Of a DNA stretch of 64,000 nt, positions 30,322 to 39,660 are shown one piece after another (position 1 is the stretch's first letter; each line of letters begins with the position of its first letter). Made by a program: the position numbers and the translations under genes. Below the pieces are notes generated by a model. It was not told the origin of the DNA. It saw nothing but the letters and a program-made list of their open reading frames with translations, and made no database searches. The stretch comes from Streptomyces cinnamoneus (GTDB lineage Bacteria > Actinomycetota > Actinomycetes > Streptomycetales > Streptomycetaceae), in the NCBI RefSeq assembly GCF_002939475.1, contig NZ_PKFQ01000001.1, forward strand, positions 1,612,001 to 1,676,000, given 5' to 3'.

Positions 30322-30681
30322 TCAGCCGGGGTCGTGGGTCACCCAGGCGTCGCGGACCTCCAGCCAGCAGCGCTGGGCGAGGTCGGCGCGGCGGGCCGGA
30401 CCGACGTCCACCACGGCGGTGTCCATGGCGGGGTCCCACCAACGGGCGCACGTGACGTGCAGCTGGACGCGATCGGTGGTGGCGTTGCCGTTGTAGCAGG
30501 AGGCGGTGACGTGCGAACCGCGGACGCGGGTGTGGCACTCCGCCTCGCGCCGGGGGTCGGGCGCCCGGGGCGTGGCCGCGGCGGTGAGCACGGCGGCGGC
30601 GGTGAGCAGCAGCAGCGTGACCGCGCGGCGCGTCCGCCGACGTGCCCGGGAACGCGCCCGGGGGCCTGTCCGGAAGCGCAT
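30322..30681 (-). CDS. Hypothetical secreted protein
   Basis: 119-residue protein that I do not recognise. An Arg-rich N-terminus (MRFRTGPRARSRARRRTRR) leads to a hydrophobic segment AVTLLLLTAAAVLTAAA ending AAATPRA, so it is probably exported, possibly by Tat. The mature part has four Cys (AECHTRV, ASCYNGN, VTCARWW, QRCWLEV) that could form two disulfides. GGAGGAGG precedes the ATG at 30681. An in-frame GTG nine bases earlier is less likely because the ribosome site would touch it. Confidence 0.7.
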   Translation of the reverse strand: MRFRTGPRARSRARRRTRRAVTLLLLTAAAVLTAAATPRAPDPRREAECHTRVRGSHVTASCYNGNATTDRVQLHVTCARWWDPAMDTAVVDVGPARRADLAQRCWLEVRDAWVTHDPG

Positions 30682-30750
30682 GGCACCCACCTCCTCCTCG
30701 CCCCAGTGTGCGGTCGCGGCGTCGAACGCACGACCCGGGAACGGGCGATA

Positions 30751-30776
30751 CCCGCCCCGAAGGTCTTCGGGACGGG
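30751..30776 (-). terminator. Terminator hairpin after fabI
   Basis: 30751-30762 (CCCGCCCCGAAG) pairs with 30765-30776 with one mismatch, 23 bases past the fabI stop on the minus strand. Confidence 0.65.
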
Positions 30777-30798
30777 CATCGCGGAGGGTGCGCGGGGG

Positions 30799-31569
30799 CT
30801 AGGCGCCCATCATGTGCACGCCGCCGTCGACGTGCACGATCTCACCGGTGGTGCGGGGGAAGAAGTCGGACAGCATGCCGACGACGCCGCGGCCGGCCGG
30901 CTCCGGGTCGGCCAGGTCCCAGCCGATCGGGGCGCGGTGGTTCCACACGTCCGCGAGCTCCTCGAAGCCCGGGATGGACTTGGCGGCCATCGACTTGATG
31001 GGGCCGGCGGAGACCAGGTTGCAGCGGATGCCCTGGGGGCCGAGGTCGCGGGCCAGGTAACGGTTGGTGGACTCCAGGGCGGCCTTGGCGACGCCCATCC
31101 AGTCGTACTTCGGCCAGGCGATCTGCGCGTCGAAGGTCAGGCCCACGATCGAGGCGCCCTCGCCCATCAGCGGCAGCAGGGCCATGGCCAGCGACTTGTA
31201 GGAGTACGCCGAGACCTGGACGGCCGTGGAGACGTCCTCCCAGGTGCCCTCGAGGAAGTTGAAGGCGCCCTGCGGGCCGAAGGCGATCGAGTGCACGATG
31301 CCGTCGAGGCGGGCGTCCTCGCCCAGGTGCTCGCGGACCTTGTCGGCCAGGCCGTCGAGGTGCTCCTGGTTGCTCACGTCGAGCTCGATGACCGGGACCG
31401 GCTTCGGCAGCCGCTTGGCGATGCGCTCGACCAGGGAGAGGCGCCCGAAGCCGGTCAGGATGACCTCGGCGCCCTCGTTCTGGGCGACCTTCGCGGCCTG
31501 GAAGGCGATCGAGGACTCGGTGAGGACACCCGTGACGAGGATGCGCTTGCCGGCGAGAATTCCACTCAT
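30799..31569 (-). CDS. fabI: Enoyl-[acyl-carrier-protein] reductase (NADH), InhA type
   Basis: 256-residue enoyl-ACP reductase, the last step of each fatty-acid elongation round. The N-terminal cofactor motif GVLTESSIAF, the catalytic Tyr-x6-Lys in YDWMGVAKAAL and SAGPIKSMAAKSIPGF (substrate loop) are those of InhA. It is 5 bases downstream of fabG on the same strand, matching the mabA-inhA arrangement. The ATG at 31569 lies in the fabG end region; its ribosome site is weak, so coupling to fabG is likely. Confidence 0.96.
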   Translation of the reverse strand: MSGILAGKRILVTGVLTESSIAFQAAKVAQNEGAEVILTGFGRLSLVERIAKRLPKPVPVIELDVSNQEHLDGLADKVREHLGEDARLDGIVHSIAFGPQGAFNFLEGTWEDVSTAVQVSAYSYKSLAMALLPLMGEGASIVGLTFDAQIAWPKYDWMGVAKAALESTNRYLARDLGPQGIRCNLVSAGPIKSMAAKSIPGFEELADVWNHRAPIGWDLADPEPAGRGVVGMLSDFFPRTTGEIVHVDGGVHMMGA

Positions 31570-31574
31570 GGCGT

Positions 31575-32345
<771 letters not shown>

Positions 32346-32534
32346 TCACCAAAGCGGGAATCGACCTGCGACAGGTGCGACGAGCGGTCCCTGTCGGGTC
32401 CCTACAGAAGGCGGGCGTCCCCCACCGGCCCGCACGGGCCCCGCCACCACCAGGTGACCCCCGGTAACCCCCCACCGGTACCCGGGGGTAACAACCCCTA
32501 GCGGCAGGCCCGTCGGCGCGCTTATGGTGCCGCC

Positions 32535-33440
32535 ATGCCGCACCTTCCCGATGTCGTGTTGTGGTCCGTGCCCGCCTTCGTCCTGCTCACCGTGCTGGAG
32601 CTGGCGAGCTACCGTCTGCACCCCGACGACCGCCTGGAGGGCTACGAGGCCAAGGACGCGGCGACCAGCGTCGGCATGGGGCTGGGCAGTCTCGTCTTCG
32701 ACGCCCTCTGGAAGATCCCGATCGTCGCGGTCTACACCGCCCTCTACGAGCTGACCCCCCTGCGCGTGCCCGTCCTGTGGTGGACGCTGCCGCTGATGCT
32801 CCTCGCGCAGGACTTCTTCTACTACTGGTCGCACCGGGGGCACCACGTCGTGCGCGTCCTGTGGGCGTGCCACGTGGTGCACCACTCCAGCCGCAAGTTC
32901 AACCTGACCACCGCGCTGCGCCAGCCGTGGACCTCCCTGACCGTCTGGCCGTTCTACGTGCCGATGGTGCTCCTCGGGGTGCATCCGGCGGCGGTGGCGT
33001 TCTGCTCCTCGGTCAACCTCGTCTACCAGTTCTGGGTGCACACCGAGCGGATCGGCACGCTGCCGAGGCCCGTGGAGTACGTCCTGAACACCCCCTCCCA
33101 CCACCGCGTCCACCACGCCTCCCAGGGTGGCTACCTGGACCGCAACTTCGGCGGCATCCTGATCCTCTGGGACCGGGCCTTCGGGTCGTTCGTGGCGGAG
33201 GGGGAACGTCCCGTCTACGGGCTGACCAAGAACATCGCGACCTACAACCCGCTGCGCGTGGCCACCCACGAGTACGCGGCCCTCGCACGCGACCTGCGGG
33301 CCGCGAGGAGCTGGCGCGAGCGGGCCGGGCGGGTCTTCAGGGGGCCCGGCTGGCAGCCGGCCGGGGGCGGCGGGGCGTCCGGTGCCGCGGCGGGCGGAGC
33401 GGGCCGGGCTTCCGCCGGCCTGCCCGAGCGGGTCGCGTGA
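32535..33440 (+). CDS. Fatty-acid hydroxylase / sterol-desaturase family membrane protein
   Basis: 301-residue membrane di-iron enzyme. All His clusters are present: HRGHH (residues 100-104), HVVHHSS (113-119) and HHRVHH (189-194), between four or more membrane helices. The family includes sterol desaturases, fatty-acid hydroxylases and alkylglycerol mono-oxygenase. The C-terminal 40 residues are a Gly/Ala-rich tail. A TATGGT box ends 8 bases before the ATG, suggesting a leaderless message. Its stop overlaps the next gene's start by 4 bases (GTGA), so they are coupled. Confidence 0.92.
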   Translation: MPHLPDVVLWSVPAFVLLTVLELASYRLHPDDRLEGYEAKDAATSVGMGLGSLVFDALWKIPIVAVYTALYELTPLRVPVLWWTLPLMLLAQDFFYYWSHRGHHVVRVLWACHVVHHSSRKFNLTTALRQPWTSLTVWPFYVPMVLLGVHPAAVAFCSSVNLVYQFWVHTERIGTLPRPVEYVLNTPSHHRVHHASQGGYLDRNFGGILILWDRAFGSFVAEGERPVYGLTKNIATYNPLRVATHEYAALARDLRAARSWRERAGRVFRGPGWQPAGGGGASGAAAGGAGRASAGLPERVA

Positions 33441-34189
33441 GGCGGTCCGCGGCGAGCCGTGCGGCGCGCGCGGCCTTCGCCGTCGCGGCCGCCACGCACC
33501 TGACCGCGCTCGCCGCCGGGGCCACCGTCCTCGCCCTCGCCACCAAACCGCTGCTGATGCCGCTGCTGGCGGTGCACGTCCTCACGCGGGGCGGACCGCG
33601 GCTGCTGGCGGTGGCGCTGCTCTTCGGCTGCGGGGGCGACGTGCTGTTGCAGTGCGGCGGGGACGCGCTCTTCCGCGCCGGCATGGGGTCGTTCGCCGCC
33701 GGGCACGTGTGCTACCTGGTGCTGTTCGCCCGGCACGGCAGCCCGGGCGGCGCCCGCACCCACCGGCTCGCGGCCGGGTACGCCGCCGCCTGGCTGGGGA
33801 CCGTCACCCTGCTGTGGCCGGACCTCGACGCGGACCTGCGGCTGCCCGTCGCCGGCTACAGCCTGCTGCTGACCGCCATGGCGCTCGGCGCGACGCGGGC
33901 CCGGCTGTGGACCGCCGCGGGCGGGGCGCTGTTCCTGCTGTCGGACACGCTCATCGCCACCGGTCTGGCCGGATGGCCGCAGGCACCGGTCCCGCAGTTC
34001 TGGGTCATGCTCACCTACCTGGCCGCGCAGTGTCTGCTGGCGTACGGGGTGCGCAGGTGCGACGGTGAAAGCGGAGGGACCGGGCTGCAGCCACCCGGCC
34101 CCTCCTCCGACCGGCGTCCGGCAGGCCGGACGTCCCGCTCGCGTCAGTTCTTGACGGCCGCCAGGGCGTCGACGATGCCGAAGCCGTAG
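33437..34189 (+). CDS. Lysoplasmalogenase (YhhN/TMEM86) family membrane protein
   Basis: 250-residue integral membrane protein with about eight helices. The family motifs are visible: LATKPLLMPLLA, LLFGCGGDVLLQ (acidic active-site region), and GGALFLLSDTLIA near the C-terminus. YhhN/TMEM86 enzymes hydrolyse the vinyl-ether bond of lysoplasmalogens. The GTG at 33437 overlaps the previous stop. The last 15 codons are antisense to the end of the peptidase gene (46-bp overlap). Confidence 0.88.
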   Translation: MRRSAASRAARAAFAVAAATHLTALAAGATVLALATKPLLMPLLAVHVLTRGGPRLLAVALLFGCGGDVLLQCGGDALFRAGMGSFAAGHVCYLVLFARHGSPGGARTHRLAAGYAAAWLGTVTLLWPDLDADLRLPVAGYSLLLTAMALGATRARLWTAAGGALFLLSDTLIATGLAGWPQAPVPQFWVMLTYLAAQCLLAYGVRRCDGESGGTGLQPPGPSSDRRPAGRTSRSRQFLTAARASTMPKP

Positions 34190-35691
34190 AAGCTGTTGAC
34201 GTGCTGGGTACCGGTGCAGGCGGCCTTGTACTTACCGGTGCCGTCCGGGTCGTAGGCCGCGGTCGGGCAGCCGGGGTTCTTCGCCTGGGCCTTCAGGAGC
34301 CACTGGATCTCCTGCGGGCTGGACTTGGGGTGGGCGCTCTTCATCAGCGCCGCCACGCCCGCCACGTGCGGACCGGCCATCGACGTGCCCTGGAGGTAGG
34401 CCCAGTCGCCGCCCGGCATGGTGGAGAGGATCCGGCCGTCCTTGGCGGGCAGCTCGGGCACCTGGAGGGAGTCGCCGCCGGGGGCCGCGACGTCCACGGC
34501 GTTCAGGCCGTAGTTGGAGTAGAAGGACTTCTGCGACTTCACGCCCGTGGCGGAGACGGTCACGACGCCGGGCAGCTGGGCGGGGACGTCCAGGCACTGC
34601 TTGGGGTCGATCTTGCGGGGCTGCGGCGTGGTGTCGTTCGGGCTGCCGCCGTCGGCTATCTCCTTGGCCGCCAGGTCGAAGTTGGAGTTGCCGGCCGAGG
34701 CGACGTTGACGATGCCCTTGCCCTCGGCGTACTTCGCGGCCCGGCCGACCGCGTCGGCTATCGCCTTCTGGTCCGCGTTGTCAGGGCAGTTGAACATCCA
34801 CGGGTCGACGAAGTAGCTGTTGTTCGTCACCGAGACGCCGTGGTCGGCGGCGAAGACGAACGCGCAGACCACGCTCTCCGCGTAGAAGAAGGAGTTCTTG
34901 TCGGGGGTGCTCACCCTGATGCCGGAGACCTTCACGCCCGGGGCCACGCCGGCGACGCCGGAGCCGTTGCGGGCCGCGGCTATGGTGCCGGCCACGTGGG
35001 TGCCGTGGTAGTCCTCGGCCGGGTCGTTGGGCCGCCAGGCGCCGGGGGTCGTGTCGGCCTTGCCCGTCACGCAGCTCGCCGACTGGCTCGCCGAGAAGTT
35101 GGGGGCGAGGTCGGGGTGGGTGTCGTCCACGCCGGTGTCGATGACGGCGACGGTGACCTTCTTGCTGCCGGGGTTGACCTTGGCGGCCTGGTCGGCGCCT
35201 ATCGCCCCGAGGTCCCACTGGAGGCCCTCCAGGGGCTCCTTGCCGTCGGCGGCCGAGCGGGCGGCGGCCAGGGCGCCGGCCTTGTCGAGCTTGAGCTTCT
35301 CCGGCTTGCCGTAGTCGGTGGTGGCAGCCGACTTGAGCGGCGCGGTGCGGGTCGCACCCGCCGACTGCACGCCCGGCACCGCGCGCAGCGTCGTGCCGAA
35401 GGCGGGGTTCTTCGAGTGCGCGACGATGACGCCTATGCGGTCGTAGGAGGCCACGATGGTTCCACCGGCCTGGCCGACGGCCTTCTTCACCTTGGCGAGC
35501 GTGGCGCGGTCGGTGCCGGTGTTCACCACGTACGACAGCAGGGGTCCGTCCGCCGTGACGGCCGCCTTCGTTCCCGTGCCGGGCGCCGCCGCCGAGGCGG
35601 TGCCGGGCAGGAAACCGAGGGACGCCGTGAGCGCCAGTCCGATCGGGGCCGCCAGCAGGGCGTGCCGCCGTCTGGAACGCAGATGAGCCAT
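34144..35691 (-). CDS. Secreted S8 (subtilisin-type) serine peptidase
   Basis: 515-residue exported protease. A signal peptide with RSRRRHALLAAPIGLALTA (residues 5-23) is cleaved near TASA; the pro-domain runs to about residue 150. The catalytic triad is Asp185 (VAVIDTGVDD), His229 (HGTHVAG) and Ser437 (GTSMAGPHVAG), with the oxyanion Asn335 (ASAGNSN). Six or more Cys suggest disulfides. It probably scavenges extracellular protein. ATG at 35691. Confidence 0.95.
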   Translation of the reverse strand: MAHLRSRRRHALLAAPIGLALTASLGFLPGTASAAAPGTGTKAAVTADGPLLSYVVNTGTDRATLAKVKKAVGQAGGTIVASYDRIGVIVAHSKNPAFGTTLRAVPGVQSAGATRTAPLKSAATTDYGKPEKLKLDKAGALAAARSAADGKEPLEGLQWDLGAIGADQAAKVNPGSKKVTVAVIDTGVDDTHPDLAPNFSASQSASCVTGKADTTPGAWRPNDPAEDYHGTHVAGTIAAARNGSGVAGVAPGVKVSGIRVSTPDKNSFFYAESVVCAFVFAADHGVSVTNNSYFVDPWMFNCPDNADQKAIADAVGRAAKYAEGKGIVNVASAGNSNFDLAAKEIADGGSPNDTTPQPRKIDPKQCLDVPAQLPGVVTVSATGVKSQKSFYSNYGLNAVDVAAPGGDSLQVPELPAKDGRILSTMPGGDWAYLQGTSMAGPHVAGVAALMKSAHPKSSPQEIQWLLKAQAKNPGCPTAAYDPDGTGKYKAACTGTQHVNSFYGFGIVDALAAVKN

Positions 35692-36229
35692 GGGTACTCC
35701 ACATCATCCGGAAATCCGCCCGGTCGCACGGATGTGCGCGGGCGGTCGCATGACGAGTGAAGCTAGCGCTGGTCAGCTGTTCCAGGCAATGAATTCTCGC
35801 AGGAAATGCGGCAGAGACCGGATCTGGGCGCGTTGGTGACGCCTTGTCGGAACCCGGGCCGGCTGCTCAGGACCGCGGCCGCGGGCTCCGCAGGGCGGCG
35901 ATGCTCAGCGGCGGCAGCGGCACCCCCGGGCCGTGCCAGCGGGCCGGGGCGGGGACCGCGGCCGGGGCCCGGTCCGTGGGCACCGCCGGCACGGGGGCCG
36001 TCAACCTGACGATGCCGAAGGGGCGGCGGCCGGGGGACGGCGCGGGAGAGGTCGGGGCAGCGCTCACACCAGGGTCAACGAGGCCGTCGGCGGGCGGTTT
36101 TGCCCCGTGCGGGCGCCACTGCGACATCGGTCGAACCGCCCCCTGTCGCATACTGCGGTGTCCCTCTACGATGCGTGATCCGGGTCACAGGCTCGGGTCG
36201 CGCCCCGCTTTTCACCGTCAGGAGAGGTC
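35692..36229. other. Intergenic region between divergent genes
   Basis: 538 bases with no convincing gene; reading frames here lack ribosome sites and family resemblance. The right part holds the promoter of the DUF485-symporter operon: CTGTCG (36143-36148) and TACGAT (36167-36172) 18 bases apart, followed by a Crp-like palindrome at 36174-36189. Confidence 0.6.
36174..36189. promoter_or_regulatory. Crp/FNR-like operator upstream of the symporter operon
   Basis: CGTGA-N6-TCACA, one base off the classic TGTGA-N6-TCACA site and fitting the GTG-N6-GNCAC form recalled for Streptomyces Crp. It sits just downstream of a putative -10 box (TACGAT) and 40 bases before the GTG start. Confidence 0.5.
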
Positions 36230-36619
36230 GTGGACTCTGAAGAGGCGGTGGGTACCCCACCGACCGCAGCCCAGGGGCCGGACGAAGCCGTTCGCCCCGC
36301 CATCCCCGCTCAGCCCGAACGATTCACCGAGGCCCAGGAGAGCGCCGAGTTCGCCGAACTGCGCCGGGCCCACCGCTCCTTCGCCTTCCCCCTCACCGTC
36401 GCCTTCGTCACCTGGTACCTCCTGTACGTCCTGCTCTCCAACTACGCGGGCGCGTTCATGGACACCACCGTCGCCGGCAACATCAACGTCGCCTTGGTCC
36501 TCGGCCTCGCCCAGTTCCTCACCACCTTCCTGATCGCCTGGTGGTACGCACGGCACGCCGCGGCGAACACCGACCCGAAGGCCGAGGCCCTCAAGGCCCG
36601 TATGGAGGCGGGGGAATGA
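36230..36619 (+). CDS. DUF485 membrane protein, symporter partner
   Basis: 129-residue inner-membrane protein with two helices (PLTVAFVTWYLLYVLLSNY and INVALVLGLAQFLTTFLIAW). DUF485 proteins (YjcH) are encoded beside the acetate/monocarboxylate symporter and probably form a complex with it. The GTG at 36230 follows GGAGAGG. Its stop overlaps the symporter start by 4 bases (ATGA). Confidence 0.94.
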   Translation: MDSEEAVGTPPTAAQGPDEAVRPAIPAQPERFTEAQESAEFAELRRAHRSFAFPLTVAFVTWYLLYVLLSNYAGAFMDTTVAGNINVALVLGLAQFLTTFLIAWWYARHAAANTDPKAEALKARMEAGE

Positions 36620-38250
36620 CCGCGAGCAGCACCACCGTCCTGGCCGCCGCCGGCGGCGCGGGGGACCACCGCACCCTGATCGTCACTCTCTTCTCGGTCT
36701 TCGTCGCCGTGACCCTCGGCATCACGGTCTGGGCCGGCCGGCAGACCAAGGACGCCACGGACTTCTACGCCGGCGGGCGTTCGTTCACCGCCTTCCAGAA
36801 CGGCCTGGCCATCTCCGGCGACTACATGTCCGCCGCGTCGTTCCTCGGCATCGCCGGCGCCATCTCCCTGTTCGGCTACGACGGTTTCCTCTACTCCATC
36901 GGCTTCCTCGTCGCCTGGCTGGTCGCCCTGCTGCTCGTCGCCGAGCCGCTGCGCAACTCCGGCCGCTTCACCATGGCCGACGTCCTGGCCTACCGGCTGA
37001 AGCAGCGGCCCGTCCGCACCGCCGCGGGAACCTCCACCATCGTCGTGTCGATCTTCTACCTCCTCGCCCAGATGATCGGCGCGGGCGCGCTGGTCTCCCT
37101 GCTGCTCGGGGCGAGCGGTGAGGGCTCACGGCGGTGGATCATCGTCCTGGTCGGCCTGGTGATGGTGCTGTACGTGACCATCGGCGGCATGAAGGGCACC
37201 ACCTGGGTGCAGATCGTCAAGGCCGTCCTGCTCATCCTGGGGACCCTGCTGATCACCTTCCTGGTGCTCACCAAGTTCGACTGGAACGTCTCCACGCTCC
37301 TCGGCCGCGCCGCCGAGGAGAGCGGCAAGGGCAGGGCCTTCCTGGAACCCGGGCTCCAGTACGGCAAGGACGGCACCTCCAAGCTCAACTTCGTCTCGCT
37401 CGGCATCGCGCTCGTCCTCGGCACGGCCGGGCTGCCGCACATCCTCATCCGCTTCTACACCGTGCCGACGGCCAAGGCCGCCCGCAAGTCGGTCAACTGG
37501 GCGATCGGGATCATCGGCACCTTCTACCTGATGACCATCGCCCTGGGCTTCGGCGCCGCCGCCCTGGTCGGCTCCAAGGCGATCACCGCCTCGGACCCCT
37601 CCGGCAACACCGCCGCGCCGCTGCTCGCCCAGGAGGTCGGCGGGGGGTCCGGCTCCACGGGCGGGGCGATCCTGCTCGCCGTGATCTCGGCCGTCGCGTT
37701 CGCGACGATCCTCGCCGTGGTCGCGGGGCTGACCCTGGCCTCCTCGGCGTCCTTCGCCCACGACCTGTGGGCCAACGTCATCCGCAAGGGCAGGACGAGC
37801 GAGAAGGAGGAGGTCCTCACCGCCAAGTGCGCGGCCGTCGTCATCGGCGGCGTCGCCATCGGCCTGAGCATCTTCGCCCACCGGCTCAACGCGGCCGCCG
37901 TGGTGGCCCTGGCCTTCGCCGTGGCCGCCTCGGCGAACCTCCCGACGATCCTCTACAGCCTCTTCTGGAAGCGCTTCACCACCCGGGGCGCCCTGTGGTC
38001 GATCTACGGCGGGCTGGTCTCGTCCGTGACCCTGGTGATCTTCTCCCCGGTGGTCTCCGGCAACCCCAAGGCCCTCTTCCCCGGGATGAGCTTCGACTAC
38101 TTCCCGCTCGGCAACCCGGGCCTGGTCTCCATCCCGCTGGGCTTCCTGCTCGGCTGGGCCGGCTCGCTGCTCTCCGCGCCCGCGCCCGATCAGGAGCAGA
38201 AGTACGCGGAGCTGGAGGTCCGCTCCCTGACCGGATACGGCGCGCACTGA
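36616..38250 (+). CDS. actP: Cation/acetate-type sodium:solute symporter
   Basis: 544-residue SSS-family transporter with 13 or so helices. It carries the family blocks DFYAGGRSFTAFQNGLAISG, DYMSAASFLGIAG, LGTAGLPHILIRFYTV and ILAVVAGLTLASS. ActP homologues import acetate or related monocarboxylates with Na+ or H+. It is coupled to the DUF485 gene. The name is by family resemblance; substrate range is not proven. Confidence 0.93.
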   Translation: MTASSTTVLAAAGGAGDHRTLIVTLFSVFVAVTLGITVWAGRQTKDATDFYAGGRSFTAFQNGLAISGDYMSAASFLGIAGAISLFGYDGFLYSIGFLVAWLVALLLVAEPLRNSGRFTMADVLAYRLKQRPVRTAAGTSTIVVSIFYLLAQMIGAGALVSLLLGASGEGSRRWIIVLVGLVMVLYVTIGGMKGTTWVQIVKAVLLILGTLLITFLVLTKFDWNVSTLLGRAAEESGKGRAFLEPGLQYGKDGTSKLNFVSLGIALVLGTAGLPHILIRFYTVPTAKAARKSVNWAIGIIGTFYLMTIALGFGAAALVGSKAITASDPSGNTAAPLLAQEVGGGSGSTGGAILLAVISAVAFATILAVVAGLTLASSASFAHDLWANVIRKGRTSEKEEVLTAKCAAVVIGGVAIGLSIFAHRLNAAAVVALAFAVAASANLPTILYSLFWKRFTTRGALWSIYGGLVSSVTLVIFSPVVSGNPKALFPGMSFDYFPLGNPGLVSIPLGFLLGWAGSLLSAPAPDQEQKYAELEVRSLTGYGAH

Positions 38251-38295
38251 CGACCGCCGCCCCGGTGCGGCCCCTCCCCGTACGCCGGCCACCCC

Positions 38296-38314
38296 CTTCA
38301 ACGAAGTGTTGAAG
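38296..38314. promoter_or_regulatory. Palindrome upstream of moaA (operator or terminator)
   Basis: CTTCAAC (38296-38302) and GTTGAAG (38308-38314) are perfect inverted repeats about a 5-base centre, flanked by CCCC and GGGGGG that can extend the hairpin. It lies between the symporter stop and moaA and overlaps a possible -35 (TTGAAG). Confidence 0.5.
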
Positions 38315-38389
38315 CGAGGGGGGATCACGTACGCTGCGGTAGTGAACGAGTGAACAAAACGTCGTTCCAGTCCAGGGAGGGGCCGCACC

Positions 38390-39379
38390 GTGCTCATCGA
38401 CACCTACGGTCGCGTCGCCACCGACCTGCGCGTCTCCCTGACCGACCGCTGCAACCTCCGCTGCACCTACTGCATGCCGGAGGAGGGCCTGCAGTGGCTC
38501 GCCAAACCGGACCTGCTCACCGACGACGAGATCGTCCGTCTGATCGGCGTCGCCGTCACCGCCCTCGGCGTCACCGAGGTCCGCTTCACCGGCGGCGAGC
38601 CCCTGCTGCGCCCCGGACTCGTCGGCATCGTCGAGCGCTGCGCGGCCCTCACCCCCCGGCCCCGGCTCTCCCTGACCACCAACGGCATAGGCCTGGCCCG
38701 CACCGCGCGGGCCCTGAAGGACGCGGGCCTGGACCGCGTCAACGTCTCCCTCGACACGCTGCGCCCCGAGGTCTTCGCCACCCTGACCCGCCGCAGGCGC
38801 CACCAGGACGTCCTCGACGGGCTGGCCGCCGCCCACGCCGCCGGGCTCACCCCCGTCAAGGTCAACGCCGTGCTGATGCCCGGGCACAACGACGACGAGG
38901 CCCCCGACCTGCTCGCCTGGGCCGTGGAGGCGGGCTACGAACTGCGCTTCATCGAGCAGATGCCGCTCGACGCCCAGCACGGCTGGAAGCGCGAGGGCAT
39001 GATCACCGCCGAGGAGATCCTGGCGAGCCTGCGCACCCGCTTCACCCTCACCCCCGAGGGCGAGGACGAGCGCGGCTCCGCCCCCGCCGAGCGCTGGCTG
39101 GTCGACGGCGGCACCGCCCGGGTGGGCGTCATCGGCTCGGTCACCCGCCCCTTCTGCGGGTCCTGCGACCGGACGCGGCTGACGGCCGACGGGCAGGTGC
39201 GCACGTGCCTGTTCGCCACCGAGGAGTCGGACCTGCGCGCGGCCCTACGCGCGGGCGCGGACGACGAGGAGATCGCCGCCCTGTGGCGGCGGGCCATGTG
39301 GGGCAAGAAGGCCGGCTCGGGGCTGGACGACCCGGCGTTCCTCCAGCCCAGCCGGCCGATGTCAGCGATCGGAGGCTGA
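38390..39379 (+). CDS. moaA: GTP 3',8-cyclase (molybdenum cofactor synthesis)
   Basis: 329-residue radical-SAM enzyme MoaA, first step of molybdopterin synthesis. The N-terminal cluster motif CNLRCTYC (Cys 21, 25, 28) binds one 4Fe-4S, the C-terminal CGSCDRTRLTADGQVRTC binds the second, and the chain ends GG (SAIGG), needed for activity in MoaA. The GTG at 38390 follows GGGAGG. Its 3' end overlaps the antisense gene at 39362 by 18 bases. Confidence 0.97.
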   Translation: MLIDTYGRVATDLRVSLTDRCNLRCTYCMPEEGLQWLAKPDLLTDDEIVRLIGVAVTALGVTEVRFTGGEPLLRPGLVGIVERCAALTPRPRLSLTTNGIGLARTARALKDAGLDRVNVSLDTLRPEVFATLTRRRRHQDVLDGLAAAHAAGLTPVKVNAVLMPGHNDDEAPDLLAWAVEAGYELRFIEQMPLDAQHGWKREGMITAEEILASLRTRFTLTPEGEDERGSAPAERWLVDGGTARVGVIGSVTRPFCGSCDRTRLTADGQVRTCLFATEESDLRAALRAGADDEEIAALWRRAMWGKKAGSGLDDPAFLQPSRPMSAIGG

Positions 39380-39589
39380 CGCCTCCCACTCCTGGAGCGT
39401 CACCACGTCCTTGAGGAAACCGCGCAGGGCAAGGAAGTTGGACAGGTGCTCGCGGTGTTCGTCGCAGGCGAGCCAGGTCTTGCGGCGCTCGGGGGTGTGC
39501 AGCTTGGGGTTGTTCCACGCCAGCACCCACACCGCCGGCGCGCGGCAGCCCTTGGCGGAGCAGATCACGGCGTTCTCGGGGGAGTTCAC
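39362..39589 (-). CDS. Small Cys/His-rich conserved protein
   Basis: 75-residue cytoplasmic protein conserved in streptomycetes, sometimes mislabelled acetone carboxylase; I see no such domain. ICSAKGCRAPAVW and KTWLACDEHREHL contain three Cys and two His in positions suited to zinc binding. The GTG at 39589 has a weak site. It is antisense to the last 18 bases of moaA. Confidence 0.75.
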   Translation of the reverse strand: MNSPENAVICSAKGCRAPAVWVLAWNNPKLHTPERRKTWLACDEHREHLSNFLALRGFLKDVVTLQEWEASASDR

Positions 39590-39622
39590 CCGACAACTCT
39601 ACGCAGCGGGCTGCGGACACGG

Positions 39623-39660
39623 CGACGCCGGGCAGCCACGGGGGGAGCCGCCCGGCGTCG
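39623..39660 (-). terminator. Hairpin in the gap upstream of the small Cys/His gene
   Basis: CGACGCCGGGC (39623-39633) pairs perfectly with GCCCGGCGTCG (39650-39660). On the minus strand it lies about 140 bases past the DUF3099 stop and just before the next gene, so it may end the DUF3099 transcript. Confidence 0.5.

Noticed and set aside
35806..36151. Small frames between the peptidase and DUF485 genes
   Set aside because: No ribosome site, no family likeness and Pro/Ala/Arg composition typical of chance frames at high GC.
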